The translations under genes and the position numbers were made by a program. Source: Bolinopsis microptera (taxonomy: Eukaryota > Ctenophora > Tentaculata > Lobata > Bolinopsidae). Taken from it: a stretch of DNA of 64,000 nt. The stretch covers positions 6,820,001 to 6,884,000 of the forward strand of contig NC_087074.1 of the NCBI RefSeq assembly GCF_026151205.1, written 5' to 3'. Below, in pieces: positions 1-8,734 of the stretch. A model generated the notes under the pieces. It was not told the DNA's origin, made no database searches, and saw only the letters and a list, made by a program, of their open reading frames with translations. Position 1 is the first letter of the stretch, and every line of letters begins with the position of its first letter.

Positions 1-559
1 CACCCATAATATAACGATATACACTGTTTTTATTTGATGTTTGTCAAAATGCGGAATTTTGGTGTTTGTGCGGTGTCCAGTGTTGATCGTCTGGGAATCA
101 GTTGACAAAAGCCACTGCCCCAATCCACTCGGACCTATCATCGGCTATTGCTAGTTTTCACGCTATTCTTATGTACAAATTCTATCTGGTCGCGCGCACG
201 CACCATCTGATCTAGCCACTGCGCGCGCGTACATGGTTTTCACCCTCGCTCTGTGTTAGAATTATAGTGAGTGTCTCAAAAAGGCGACGAAGGTACTTTT
301 GTTAATAACTCGCCTCAGGTACAACCTCGCGACATGAAATATCTCAATTCATGTGCTTTGGTGTTCTGAAATCTCTTGAAAGTTTCATTGCAAAAATCAA
401 CCAGGAACCTGCTCATTTGGTATATTCATTTAACGGCCAGATAAGCACTGATTAGATTTCTTAAAGAGCTTATTTTATGGGGATGCTGTTGAGCACATTT
501 GGCCGTTTTAAATTAGAACGTTTTGTTCAGAATTTTGAAATGAATAATCTTTAACCAAG

Positions 560-755
560 TCGGCCGGGTGGTGTAGTGGTAACACGATCGCCTCCCAAGC
601 AGAAGGCCCGGGTTCAAATCCGGTCGGATGCAAGTCGGCCAGTTACCAAGCTGTGATTTGGTACTCACCATCTGGCTCTTAGGACTAACTCCCCTTACAT
701 AACATGGGGACCCCAGGCTAATATGTTCATTAACATATTAGAATAATAAAGATTC
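560..755 (+). mobile_element. tRNA-derived SINE
   Basis: The head resembles a glycine-type tRNA. It has an A box TGGTGTAGTGG at 569-579, an anticodon-arm-like CGCCTCCCAAGC at about 590-600, and a B box GGTTCAAATCC at 611-621. The acceptor and T stems do not pair fully, so it is not a working tRNA gene. A body of about 130 bp follows and ends near an AATAATAAAG tail at about 742-751. This is the usual layout of a pol III-transcribed SINE that depends on a LINE for movement. Confidence 0.7.
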
Positions 756-802
756 GGCGGAATGACAGGCTGAGCGCAGCCCAGTAAAACTCCCCAACAG
801 CT

Positions 803-962
803 AGTATAGCATTTTTTATGCATCCTGTAAATTGCTTCTCCATTATTATGGGATGATGATCAATAACTATACACTTGACACTTAACGCATAACGGGTGAT
901 ACTCGTAAAATATCTGTTCCATATATTATTATTAGGACTTCACATAACCATGTGTCTACGGA
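803..962 (+). repeat. dispersed repeat family A, partial copy
   Basis: About 140 bp from ATCCTGTAAATTGCTTCTCC onward is nearly identical to 1314-1460, in the same orientation. The short motif GGAATGACAGGCTGAGCGC also occurs twice nearby, at about 758 and 959. Confidence 0.6.
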
Positions 963-1313
963 ATGACAGGCTGAGCGCCGCTCAGTAAAAGCAGTTCTGC
1001 TTAGACTTAGAACCGATCAAGAATTAAATCAGCACACGAAACCTGCAATAAATTGCTCTGAACAAGATTCCTGTGATATTTTAGAGCTCATCATCACATG
1101 ACCTAGAACAAGCCGATAGCATGAAAAATGCAGATCGAGATTTCAGAAAATTGTGAAAAAGATTCATGATGCTGCCACACCCTACTCGAATGGACCATTT
1201 TCTCGAACTCCGGAGGTCATAACTCTGTAACTCAGGCCCTGCGAATAATAAAATATGGCGTCCGTTCTTGATTTATTTACACTGATCACTAACTCTTGGT
1301 CGCCTTTTTTGGG

Positions 1314-1854
1314 ACATCCTGTAAATTGCTTCTCCATTATTATGGGACGATGATCAATCACTATACACTTGACACTTAACGCATAACGGGTGATACTCGT
1401 AAAATATCTGTTCCATATATTATTATTAGGACTTCACATAGCCATGTGTTTACGCGTACTGCGTGACGCTTGCGGCGGTCGCGCGCTACTGCAAGCGAGA
1501 GGGCTCTGGTTAGATCAATATTAGGACCGTCGACGAGTCCAAGTCCAACTCGGCGCGCGTCCTGGTAGGTTGTAAACCTACAACTATACACTAAACTGTC
1601 ACGTGACTTTTTTAACATGTTCTCTAGCTGGCCCTGAATGACTATTCGAAATCCTAGCCCTCTTATAATCTGATCCTAACCCAATCTTTACCAAAAACAT
1701 ATGGCTATGCTGAAACCCTTACCGGTACCCTAACGAGAATCGACCGTAGAGGCCGTTTTTCGCCCATATCTCGCCAGGGGGGGGGGGGGGGGGGGGCATA
1801 ATTAATTAATTTAAACCTATGTCATGGGGGCTATTCGGAATCAGCGTTCGAAAA
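1314..1854 (+). repeat. dispersed repeat family A, long copy
   Basis: This copy shares long blocks with 57930-58325: the CACATAGCCATGTG block, the GCGGTCGCGCGCTACT block, the GAGAGGGCTCTGGTTAGA block, TCACGTGACTT, and the end CGGAATCAGCGT.CGAAAAT. It also shares the block CGAGT..AACTCGGCGCGCGTC (1530-1580) with 21669-21720 in inverse orientation. An 18-base G run lies at about 1779-1796. It contains the degenerate telomere-like words CCTAACC and CCCTAACG. Confidence 0.7.
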
Positions 1855-2697
1855 TACCTTAATTCCCAAAAATTTGGGCGACAAAAAATTTGAGCGGGCC
1901 TCTCGCCCAAATTTTTTGCAGACCAAATTAATTGCATAAATCTTTTCCGTCTGCTAAATTTTTTGCTAACCAAACTTTTGGCATTTGGCCTGTGGCCCTG
2001 AAATCTATAGAAAGATGGCTTTTTCTTCATATCCAAGTGAAATAATATTTGAAATTTTAGTTTTCTAATCTGTCATTCATGGCTTGATCAAGTGAAAAGG
2101 CTTATATTTTAAATGAATAGAAATAACTGGAATAGCTAACAGCTACTGATAAAACAAATGGCTAGAGGTACGGATAGCTAGAGATTTATACAAGATCTGC
2201 AAATGGATTATCATCCACCGTAAAGTCTGATCTACAATCATCAGTTATACCCGACTTCTCAAAGCCTTTTAAATATACAAAAATTGAGGCGTCATAATGA
2301 TAATTGTATGTGAAAGGGGTATGATAAGATATGCTGAGTGTAAGTAGACTAAACCATCTGATTGAAAGACTAAATATCACTATTGTATATCTATCATTGT
2401 GTACTGTGCCATCATCACTGTATTTTTTAGTAGTTACTGGGCAGATCGTCAATTTCATAATGTGAAACAACTCAGACTACCACCTACATGCTTAAAATTG
2501 AAAGCAAAATGACTGGAATAATAAGGAATAATAATGAATATCTAACTGAAATTGTAGTGGAAAATCGTTCATTTTTCGAAGAATTTGTGCCCAAATTTTC
2601 GGTCGCCCAAATGAGTTCAAATTTTCTGCCCAAATTTTTCGGGCTCAAATAAATTGTGCTCAATATAATGGCACACAAATTTTTGGGAACTAAGGTA
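1855..2697. mobile_element. TA-flanked MITE inserted in repeat family A
   Basis: The left end TACCTTAATTCCCAAAAATT is matched by the inverted right end AATTTTTGGGAACTAAGGTA at about 2678-2697. The outer TA fits mariner-type target duplication. Both subterminal regions are rich in inverted CCCAAATTTT words. The family A sequence running up to 1854 breaks exactly here when compared with the copy at 58.3 kb, which independently places the left border. No coding capacity was seen. Confidence 0.6.
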
Positions 2698-3291
2698 CAT
2701 CGTTTCAAATTGGTCTCAACTGTCGGGTAAATTAGATTGATATGATCACCCTGAATCTGAATGAATTTAGGCAATAAGTATATTATACTTATAGGCAATA
2801 AGTATATCAGCTTAACATATATTAGCATATATTTAAAAACTGCTTGTCTGTTTTACAAGAATCTATAGCTTTACAGTGCGTACTTTTATCATTCTATCCC
2901 GTGATCTACCCAACGCATGTCGTGTCTGAGTAGTTTAAAGAGCAATTCTCTACTTGTGTCTGCTCCCACGACGCTCTTCCTTTTAACACGAATTCAATTA
3001 CTGTCCCGGGGATTGCGGAGGGTCTTACTCAAATCAGTTTAAGAAGCTACTTGCTACAGCACAGCGCTGTGTATGGGTCTTGTAATAAATCGTTCGTTGT
3101 TCATATGCCACTTGAAACTATATTAGAAGGGGAGGCTCTCCGATCTAGCTTGTCTCTTGGAGGTACAGACCGATATTTTTTAAAATGTTCGCAAAATCGA
3201 TTAATATGTATGATGTATGCTATTATGTTTTATGTATTGCACTCACCTTAACCAGTTAACCGTGACACAAACTAATGCAAAATATAAGTAT
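2698..3291. other. no recognisable feature
   Basis: This is AT-rich sequence between two transposons. Short open frames, such as the one near 3051-3251, show no family motif. Upstream exons of the gene at 5121 could lie here or further left, but none could be identified. Confidence 0.4.
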
Positions 3292-4693
3292 GGGGTCGTT
3301 CACATATTACGTAATCAGCCGAGGGGGGGGGGGGGGTTTCCAAATGCTTACGGTTGATTACGGGGGGGGGGGGGGGGGGGGGGGTTTGTTCATTGATTAC
3401 GTAATCAAAATTCTCTTTTTTTACCCTCTAGAATAATAACAACTGGACAATATTTTAAGGGGGGGGGGGGGGTTCGCCCTGATTTTTTTGTGAAACTTGG
3501 TTTCGAGATAGCAGTTGACCAACAAACTAGGACCGGTGACCAAATTTTTGAGGGGGTCCCGGACCCCAACCGCCTAACGGTGCCCGCGGGGCAGCCACAC
3601 CCAAATTTGGTCCAAATTAGGCCCAATTTAGCCAAATACCCCGAACATGCCCAAAACCCAGATTTTAGGTGCTCTACTTGTAGGTAGTGATCCCCTGAAC
3701 TCGTATATAAAATTTCATCAAGATTGGACAAAAAATGACTGAGTTATGAGCCAAAAACCATATGACCATATTTGGGCATACGCACCTAATTTGATCGAAT
3801 TTGGCCCATAAATTGGGCAAATATCAATATTTTTGAATAAAACTAACTTTATATAAAAGGTAAGCCTAAACTACACATTCTCTATGATTGTCAGCTCAAT
3901 ATCTACCTAAGTGTGGATTCTGTGTTCAATGTTCAAATAATCGCAAAAAATGAACAAAATCGCCCATATCTCAGTTCGAGATATTTGCGAAACTGACTTC
4001 GCTCAAAACAATAGAACTCAATAGGGTTTCAATATTTTTTCATGAAATTTTCAGAATCAACGTAGGATTGTCTCATGACCTTAAGTTTTGGGACAGAATT
4101 TTGAGTTAGACTTTTTTTTAATTTGGCGGCCAAATTCTGAAATTTGCCGGGCATTTGGCTCATAACTCAGTCATTTTTTGTCCAATCTTGACGAAATTTT
4201 ATATAGGAGTTCAAGGGATCACTAGCTACAAGTAGAGCACCTAAAATCTGGGTTTTGGGCATGTTCAGGGTACTTGGCTAAATTGGGCCTAATTTGGACC
4301 AAATATGGGTGTGGCTGCCCCGCGGGCACCGCTTAGTTAGGCGGTTGGGGTCCGGGATCCCCTCAAAGTTCGGTCACCAGTCCTAGTTTGTTGGTCAACT
4401 TGCAACTGGTATCTCGAAACCAAGTTTCACAAAAAATCAGGGTGAACAAAAAAAAGTCAAAGGGGGGGGGGGGGGGGGGGGGGGGTCAGGTCATGATTAC
4501 GATCCATTCCTAAATTGTATCACTATTATATCAGAGTGAAATTTGAATTAAAATATTGTCAAATTGTTATTATTCTAGAGGGTAAAAAAGAAAATGTTGA
4601 TTACGTAATCAATAGCCAAACCACCCCCTCCCCCCGTAATCATTTGGAACCCCCTCCCCCCTCTATGGCTATATAACGTAATCAAGGTTTGAC

Positions 4694-4725
<32 letters not shown>

Positions 4726-5032
4726 TAATCAAGACCCAACCCCCCTCCTATATTACGTAATCAAGATTAGACACACCCCCCCCCCCCATCACAACGGATT
4801 AATGAATGAAATAATTGCAAAGCACTTACTAAACGAATATTGGTTTAAAAAACGAAAATGTTGATTACATAATTAACGAAAATTGTCCAATTGGTATTTC
4901 GAGAATCGTTAAAAAATTAGAATTTTGATTACGTAATCAACGACCAAAACCCCCCCCCCCCCCCCCGTAATTAACCGTAAGCATTTTAAAACCCCCCCCC
5001 CTCGGCTGATTACGTAATATGTGAAAGACCCC
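3292..5032. mobile_element. foldback (long inverted repeat) element with poly-G/poly-C tracts
   Basis: The termini are inverted copies: GGGGTCGTTCACATATTACG at the left and its counterpart ending in GTGAAAGACCCC at the right. The arms continue inward for about 450 bp. The block 3490-3760 (GAAACTTGGTTTCGAGAT and so on) reappears inverted at about 4150-4435, leaving a central spacer of about 350 bp. Left-arm G runs (13-24 bases) match right-arm C runs, including about 30 Cs at 4695-4724. The right arm carries several extra copies of a cassette made of CGTAATCAA plus a C tract. There is no transposase. No clear target duplication was seen. Confidence 0.75.
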
Positions 5033-5120
5033 TTGTCATGTACGTTTGTACCCTACCGACTCGCGCGCCGTCATAGCAACCACATCACGTGCACGTGCTA
5101 ACACGCTATAATCCCTCCAG

Positions 5121-5444
5121 ATGCTGCGTTGCCTCTTTACGTGATGGTCAACGACTTTCAGAACGGCAGATGTTGGATTCCTCACATTGAGAAAGACACG
5201 TACTGTCGTAGTCTCCGCAGAAGACTGCGGCGCGAAGTTGCATCTCTAGACAAAGTCCGGACTGTAAAGTACTACCAGTTCCCTCAACGCCCAATCACGA
5301 GAGGTGCTCTGAATGTCACCCCGGTCGAGGATGAGGATCAGACGGACGTGTTCATGTTCCGGACCAACACCAGACTATCCTTCAAACCCTTCGTGAACAG
5401 TGGCAGTCAGCGGCACAGCAGACACGGCGATCACCATCCGACAG
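5121..5444 (+). CDS. unrecognised protein gene, penultimate exon
   Basis: The exon follows a splice acceptor (CCCTCCAG, ends 5120) and closes at ACAG|GTGAGT. It reads open in the frame xAT-GCT-GCG-TTG, giving AALPLYVMVNDFQNGRCW near its start. An arginine-rich stretch (RSLRRRLRREV) follows, then an acidic stretch (VEDEDQTDVFM) and a basic, histidine-rich end. It is an internal exon: no in-frame ATG lies at its 5' edge, so at least one upstream exon is missing from this description. The join to 5634 is phase 1 and keeps the frame open to a stop. The family was not recognised. The tyrosine, arginine and glutamine-rich composition without membrane segments suggests a cytoplasmic or axonemal protein, but that is only inference. 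Confidence 0.65.
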
Positions 5445-5633
5445 GTGAGTGTCGAGAAATTAATTGCTCGATGAGCTGATTGTAATTATAACGAGCCTTT
5501 AATTTGATTCAATGTATGCATCATAACTGCTCAAAAGCTGCCGCAGTCTTAGCACCCTCATTTGCTCGGCCGATAAAAGCAGGTATGCTACTCATGGCAG
5601 GTGTTAGCCTACTGTGAACCATTTCTATTTTAG

Positions 5634-5872
5634 GCAAACCCTACTACAACTACAAGGAGACACAAGAGAAGGTTTGCAAGCAGCAGAGTAAAGTACAAAG
5701 GCTAGATTTAATGGGAAGTCCAGTGGTAGACCAGAACTATCAGTCTTTTAGACCCGGGAATTATCTCACAGTTAACAGACGGCTGCGAGGAAAACCCTCC
5801 AGGTACTCTATGACGTCGCAAAGCTCTTACAATCACCTCCAACATATTCAACACATGAACTCGTTATATTAA
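5634..5872 (+). CDS. unrecognised protein gene, last exon
   Basis: It begins after the acceptor TTCTATTTTAG and completes a glycine codon with the G left by the previous exon, reading GKPYYNYKETQEKVCKQQSK and on to MNSLY-stop (TAA 5870-5872). It adds 79 residues, polar and low in hydrophobic content. An AATAAA lies 50 bp past the stop, which supports this as the true 3' end. Confidence 0.65.
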
Positions 5873-5921
5873 GGAGTTTATACTGAAATACAATGGAAAG
5901 TAAACTTCTGAACATCGATTT

Positions 5922-5957
5922 AATAAATTAGATTTTGCCAGTTGAACCGCATTTATT
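5922..5957. terminator. back-to-back poly(A) signals of convergent genes
   Basis: AATAAA on the + strand (5922-5927) serves the gene ending at 5872. TTTATT at 5952-5957 is AATAAA on the - strand and serves MRPS6, whose stop is at 6081. The two signals are only 25 bp apart, so the transcripts probably overlap at their 3' ends. Confidence 0.5.
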
Positions 5958-6080
5958 TACACATTTCTTTCTTTGTATATGATCGGGTCAAAATGGAAAA
6001 TTGACCACATATTCCATTAACACAATTCACATATTCACCATAATTTCTGTTTGATAAGTTTTACACAATATTTGAATAGT

Positions 6081-6300
6081 TCAACTTTCCTCCGATATGT
6101 GTTCCTCACCATCAAAGTTCCTGATATTGTCTGTGAAATATGCATACTTTGCATTTTGCTTTTCTCTATGACCACACCACAAAGGAAAAGTCGTAGGATT
6201 TGGAGCGATTTTACTAAAAATTGCGTCACTTTCAACTTCGGCGAGCTCGGACAGCTTCGAAATGGTGTTCTCTTTCATAACTGCATCCATAGTGAATAAC
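6081..6300 (-). CDS. MRPS6: mitochondrial ribosomal protein S6 (bS6m), exon 3
   Basis: After the acceptor AAATTTCAG this exon completes an ACG codon and reads LFTMDAVMKENTISKLSELA, then DAIFSKIAPNP. This corresponds to the family segment that carries the last beta strand and helix and ends in a lysine-proline or asparagine-proline turn. About 37 further residues form a lineage-specific acidic tail ending HISEES. The total protein is 138 residues, against about 125 in human. Confidence 0.85.
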
Positions 6301-6484
6301 CTGAAATTTAATAATAATAATTGGTGGGGTAAAGAAACCGAAAATAACAGACGGGTAAAGGGTAGACTGTAAATTATCATTACAACTGATTGTTTCACCA
6401 GAATAATGATGGCAGACAACCCCTTCGTTAGTGAGCACATCTCTCCCCCTTCTAAAATCTGGGATAAAACAGAACGGAACTTAC

Positions 6485-6636
6485 GTGCCCTTCCATACTT
6501 TCTCGGACCCGCTCTCAGTCTTAGCCTCTTGATAATGAGGAAATTGTCTGGTTCCAAGAGTTGATACCCCTCTCACGACACCTCCTTCATTCCATACCAC
6601 CTCGCAAAACTTCCGGAGAAGATCCTTGTACCCGCT
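6485..6636 (-). CDS. MRPS6: mitochondrial ribosomal protein S6 (bS6m), exon 2
   Basis: The exon lies between the acceptor GACTGTTTCAG and the donor GGGCAC|GTAAGT. It encodes SGYKDLLRKFCEVVWNEGGV and then VRGVSTLGTRQFPHY. The stretch GGVVRGVSTLGTRQFPHY matches the S6 hallmark 'G-x-IVR-x-LENLGER-x-LPY' that leads into the second strand of the ferredoxin-like fold. It ends in phase 2, joining exon 3. Confidence 0.88.
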
Positions 6637-6942
6637 CTGAAACAGTCTTATAAAAGTGGCGGCACAAAGGAAATGAAGCACATGTGCGCGGCGGTGGACG
6701 TACTTTTTAAATATTTTGCGCAGTAGTTTGTACGAAAATTAAGCATTTTACGAAGACCCTTCTCCGTATGGGTCACCAAGGTATTCCGTCACGTTCGAGG
6801 GCAAACCTTTTTTCTCAACTGTCAACTGATAGTGCCAACTGCCACTGATACAAATCCTAATATCTATAGTAATCAAACTTCAACAAAGGCCCAGACCATA
6901 AATCAATTTTCGCCCCGAATCCCCACATCATTATTTTCTTAC

Positions 6943-6987
6943 CTTATTTAAGACTTTAGATGCGATAACTACTTCATATCTAGGCAT
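6943..6987 (-). CDS. MRPS6: mitochondrial ribosomal protein S6 (bS6m), exon 1
   Basis: MRPS6 is a small-subunit protein of the mitochondrial ribosome; in bacteria its homologue pairs with S18 on the platform. This 45 bp exon encodes only 15 residues, MPRYEVVIASKVLNK, followed by the donor AAG|GTAAGA in phase 0. MPRYE is the family's conserved start (human MPRYELAL), which fixes the initiation codon. Introns are 306 bp and 184 bp. The gene lies just downstream of SNRPG on the same strand and converges on the unknown gene at 5.1-5.9 kb. The spliced product matches the family end to end, so the call is firm even though each exon is short. Confidence 0.88.
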
Positions 6988-7151
6988 ACTGCTAAGTGGT
7001 GTACATATTGTTAGGGATAAACGAAGTAGAATTCACTTGACAAAATACAAAACTTCTTATTTTTGACGGCACGGGAATTCAAAAATATTTAATTTAGAAA
7101 TTTAAGCAGTGGTCAAAAACTGTAAATAAATAAACAAATTGTTCTGGTTAT

Positions 7152-7157
7152 TTTATT
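7152..7157 (-). terminator. poly(A) signal, probably SNRPG
   Basis: TTTATT (AATAAA on the - strand) lies about 190 bp beyond the SNRPG stop. Several other AT-rich candidates lie in 7120-7260, so the exact choice is uncertain. Confidence 0.35.
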
Positions 7158-7347
7158 TCTTTTTGTGAGTGGAGTCAAATAAAACAACTTATTTTAAGAG
7201 TTAATTTCTCATTATTATTATTAGACAGTGTCGGTAAAAATAGTAAAATAAACAAATAAAATAGTCTATGATAAACGATCTGAATTGAAATCCGAACCAC
7301 AAGTCCAATATTTTTGAAGATCAGACAGCAAGGAAGGGAGTCTGATC

Positions 7348-7509
7348 TCAGTGAATAGGTTCAAGTGCCTCTACCATAACTATACTATTTCCTCTTATCA
7401 CGACCATGCCGATATTCTGATTAGCTTGAAGACTTCCGGGAGTGGTGTCAATTGTCTCGTCCACTACCACGTTCATGAAGGGGTCAAATCCTCGCAATAT
7501 TCCTGTAAC
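7348..7509 (-). CDS. SNRPG: small nuclear ribonucleoprotein Sm G, exon 2
   Basis: Following the acceptor ATTACTTCAG, this exon reads [18 protein letters not shown], then about 15 variable residues, then the Sm2 motif [17 protein letters not shown] and the end EPIH-stop. [11 protein letters not shown] is the signature of Sm G (Sm1 loop with the RNA-contacting FMN), and IRGN is the second RNA-contacting loop. The linker between Sm1 and Sm2 is three residues longer than in human. The spliced protein is 79 residues against 76 in human. Confidence 0.93.
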   Translation of the reverse strand, partial: VTGILRGFDPFMNVVVDETIDTTPGSLQANQNIGMVVIRGNSIVMVEALEPIH

Positions 7510-7602
7510 CTGAAGTAATGATGGCGTCAAATTTTTGCAATATATTTTACAGTTACTTCATAATTCGAATACTTGAGTTGCAAATGGTGGTTCACTTACT
7601 CT

Positions 7603-7715
7603 AGTGGGGGGTGGGGGGGGGGGGGGGGGGGTGACATGTCCTATGTTCTGTCCTTTTTGGATTCTATGAGACAACTGACGTTAGCGGACATTGACGGACA
7701 TTGGCGGACAAACAT
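7603..7715. repeat. small copy of the poly-G / TATGTCC repeat
   Basis: A G tract of about 25 bases is followed by GTGACATGTCCTATG and then the diagnostic core GTCCTTTTTGGATTCTATGA, the core also found at about 8480 and 11200. The copy then runs through AGCGGACATTGACGGACATT to CGGACAAACATT, which is also at about 8719. It is a short relative of the element that broke the receptor pseudogene. Confidence 0.65.
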
Positions 7716-7829
7716 TATGAGAATTTTTCGCACAAGATTTGGACACAATATTTTCGGCTCATAATGATCATGACAGCATGAAACATGAACGAAAGTAGTT
7801 TATCGAGAATGCTGCTGAGGATCTAGATT

Positions 7830-8440
7830 AGTGCACCCGTGCCTCGGCTTATGAGTTGTTCCTTTTTTAATTATTACACTACCGGTGTCTTAGGTTATAA
7901 ATAAATTAAAGTAACCGTGGGCCAGTGAGCCACAGCTTTAAATATTTATCAGTTTTACTCAGTACTTAAAGGTCTTATAAACATAGGTTTGTGATAAAGT
8001 AGTCCGAGAAACTTTCCATATATTGATTCAAGCTACGCTGATTATAGGTTTGAGGATGAATGAGACTCCGATCCTGGAAACGTACAGAATTTATGATGGC
8101 TTGCTAGCGTTCGGGATTTTGTCTGCTTTGTGATCGGACTGCCGGGAAACTGTCTAGCTTTGAGATATTTCGTCCACACAAAAAAACGAAATCTGTCAAC
8201 TCTTCTTTACATAGTTGCCTGTTGATAAAAGTTTTAATACTTTCAACACTACTATATAACAAATAATTTGAGCCTGAAGATGGCGTTGACGCCGAAAATT
8301 TGCCCTTACTCCTAACTTCCTTGTTTCACTTGTCCTTGTCTCTTCCAACCGGATAATATCCAGATATCAGTATTTCAATCATGAGACTAATAAACAGCGA
8401 ACTACTCCGTTATTTGATAGTTGCCTGTTCTATCGATATA
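7830..8440 (+). pseudogene. dead class A receptor copy, 5' part with promoter
   Basis: This region aligns base for base with 59155-59600, including the upstream block GCCTCGGCTTATGA, the TATAAATA box, the GTGGGCCAGTGAGCCACAG block and the ATG (here 8056). The frame is lost after about 20 codons: the intact gene's CTCTTTGTC is ATTTTGTC here, one base short, and TGA follows. A 193 bp insertion at 8224-8416 splits it again, and a larger element enters after 8440. It is a duplicated receptor that still shows its promoter. Confidence 0.85.
8224..8416. mobile_element. 193 bp insertion with 13 bp target duplication
   Basis: The insertion is flanked by ATAGTTGCCTGTT at 8211-8223 and 8417-8429, while the intact paralogue has only one copy of the site. 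A 13 bp duplication points to target-primed retrotransposition. The insert carries CTGAAGA, a GGCG-TTGA-CGCC hairpin, then GAAA (8274-8297). This resembles a hammerhead ribozyme core as found in Penelope-like elements. No tail or ORF was recognised, so the class is tentative. Confidence 0.6.
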
Positions 8441-8517
8441 GGGAGGGGGTGTCATGTCCGTCTATGTCCGCCTATGTCCTGTCCTTTTTGGATTCTATGA
8501 GACAACGGACGTGTTTT

Positions 8518-8725
8518 TTGGGACATTGGCGGACACGGACGGACATTGGCGGACTCGGACGGACATTGGCGGACTCGGACGGACATTGGCGGATTCGGAC
8601 GGACATTGGCGGACTCGGACGGACATTGGCGGACTCGGACGGACATTGGCGGACCCGGACGGACATTGGCGGACTTGGATGGACATTGGTGGACATTAGC
8701 GGACATTGGTGGACATTAGCGGACA
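8518..8725. repeat. 20 bp minisatellite (GGACATTGGCGGACTCGGAC)
   Basis: There are about eight near-identical 20 bp units, then a shorter variant (GGACATTGGTGGACATTAGC). Because 20 is not a multiple of 3 and the unit has no stop, several frames stay open on both strands. Those open frames are repeat artefacts, not genes. Confidence 0.85.
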
Positions 8726-8734
8726 AACATTTTG

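Larger units (their letters stand above)
263..1323. mobile_element. mariner-like non-autonomous element (MITE)
   Basis: The ends are inverted copies of about 25 bp. The left end reads TA-tagtgagtgtctc-AAAAAGGCGAC, and the right end, reverse-complemented, reads TACAGGATGTCCC then AAAAAAGGCGACC. TA dinucleotides at both borders fit Tc1/mariner target choice. There is no transposase ORF inside. A tRNA-derived SINE lies within it, and a diverged stretch near 803-962 repeats the sequence that follows the right end. Confidence 0.6.

Noticed and set aside
569-640. Functional tRNA-Gly gene
   Set aside because: The A and B boxes are good, but the acceptor and T stems do not pair and a SINE body follows, so a tRNA-derived SINE fits better.
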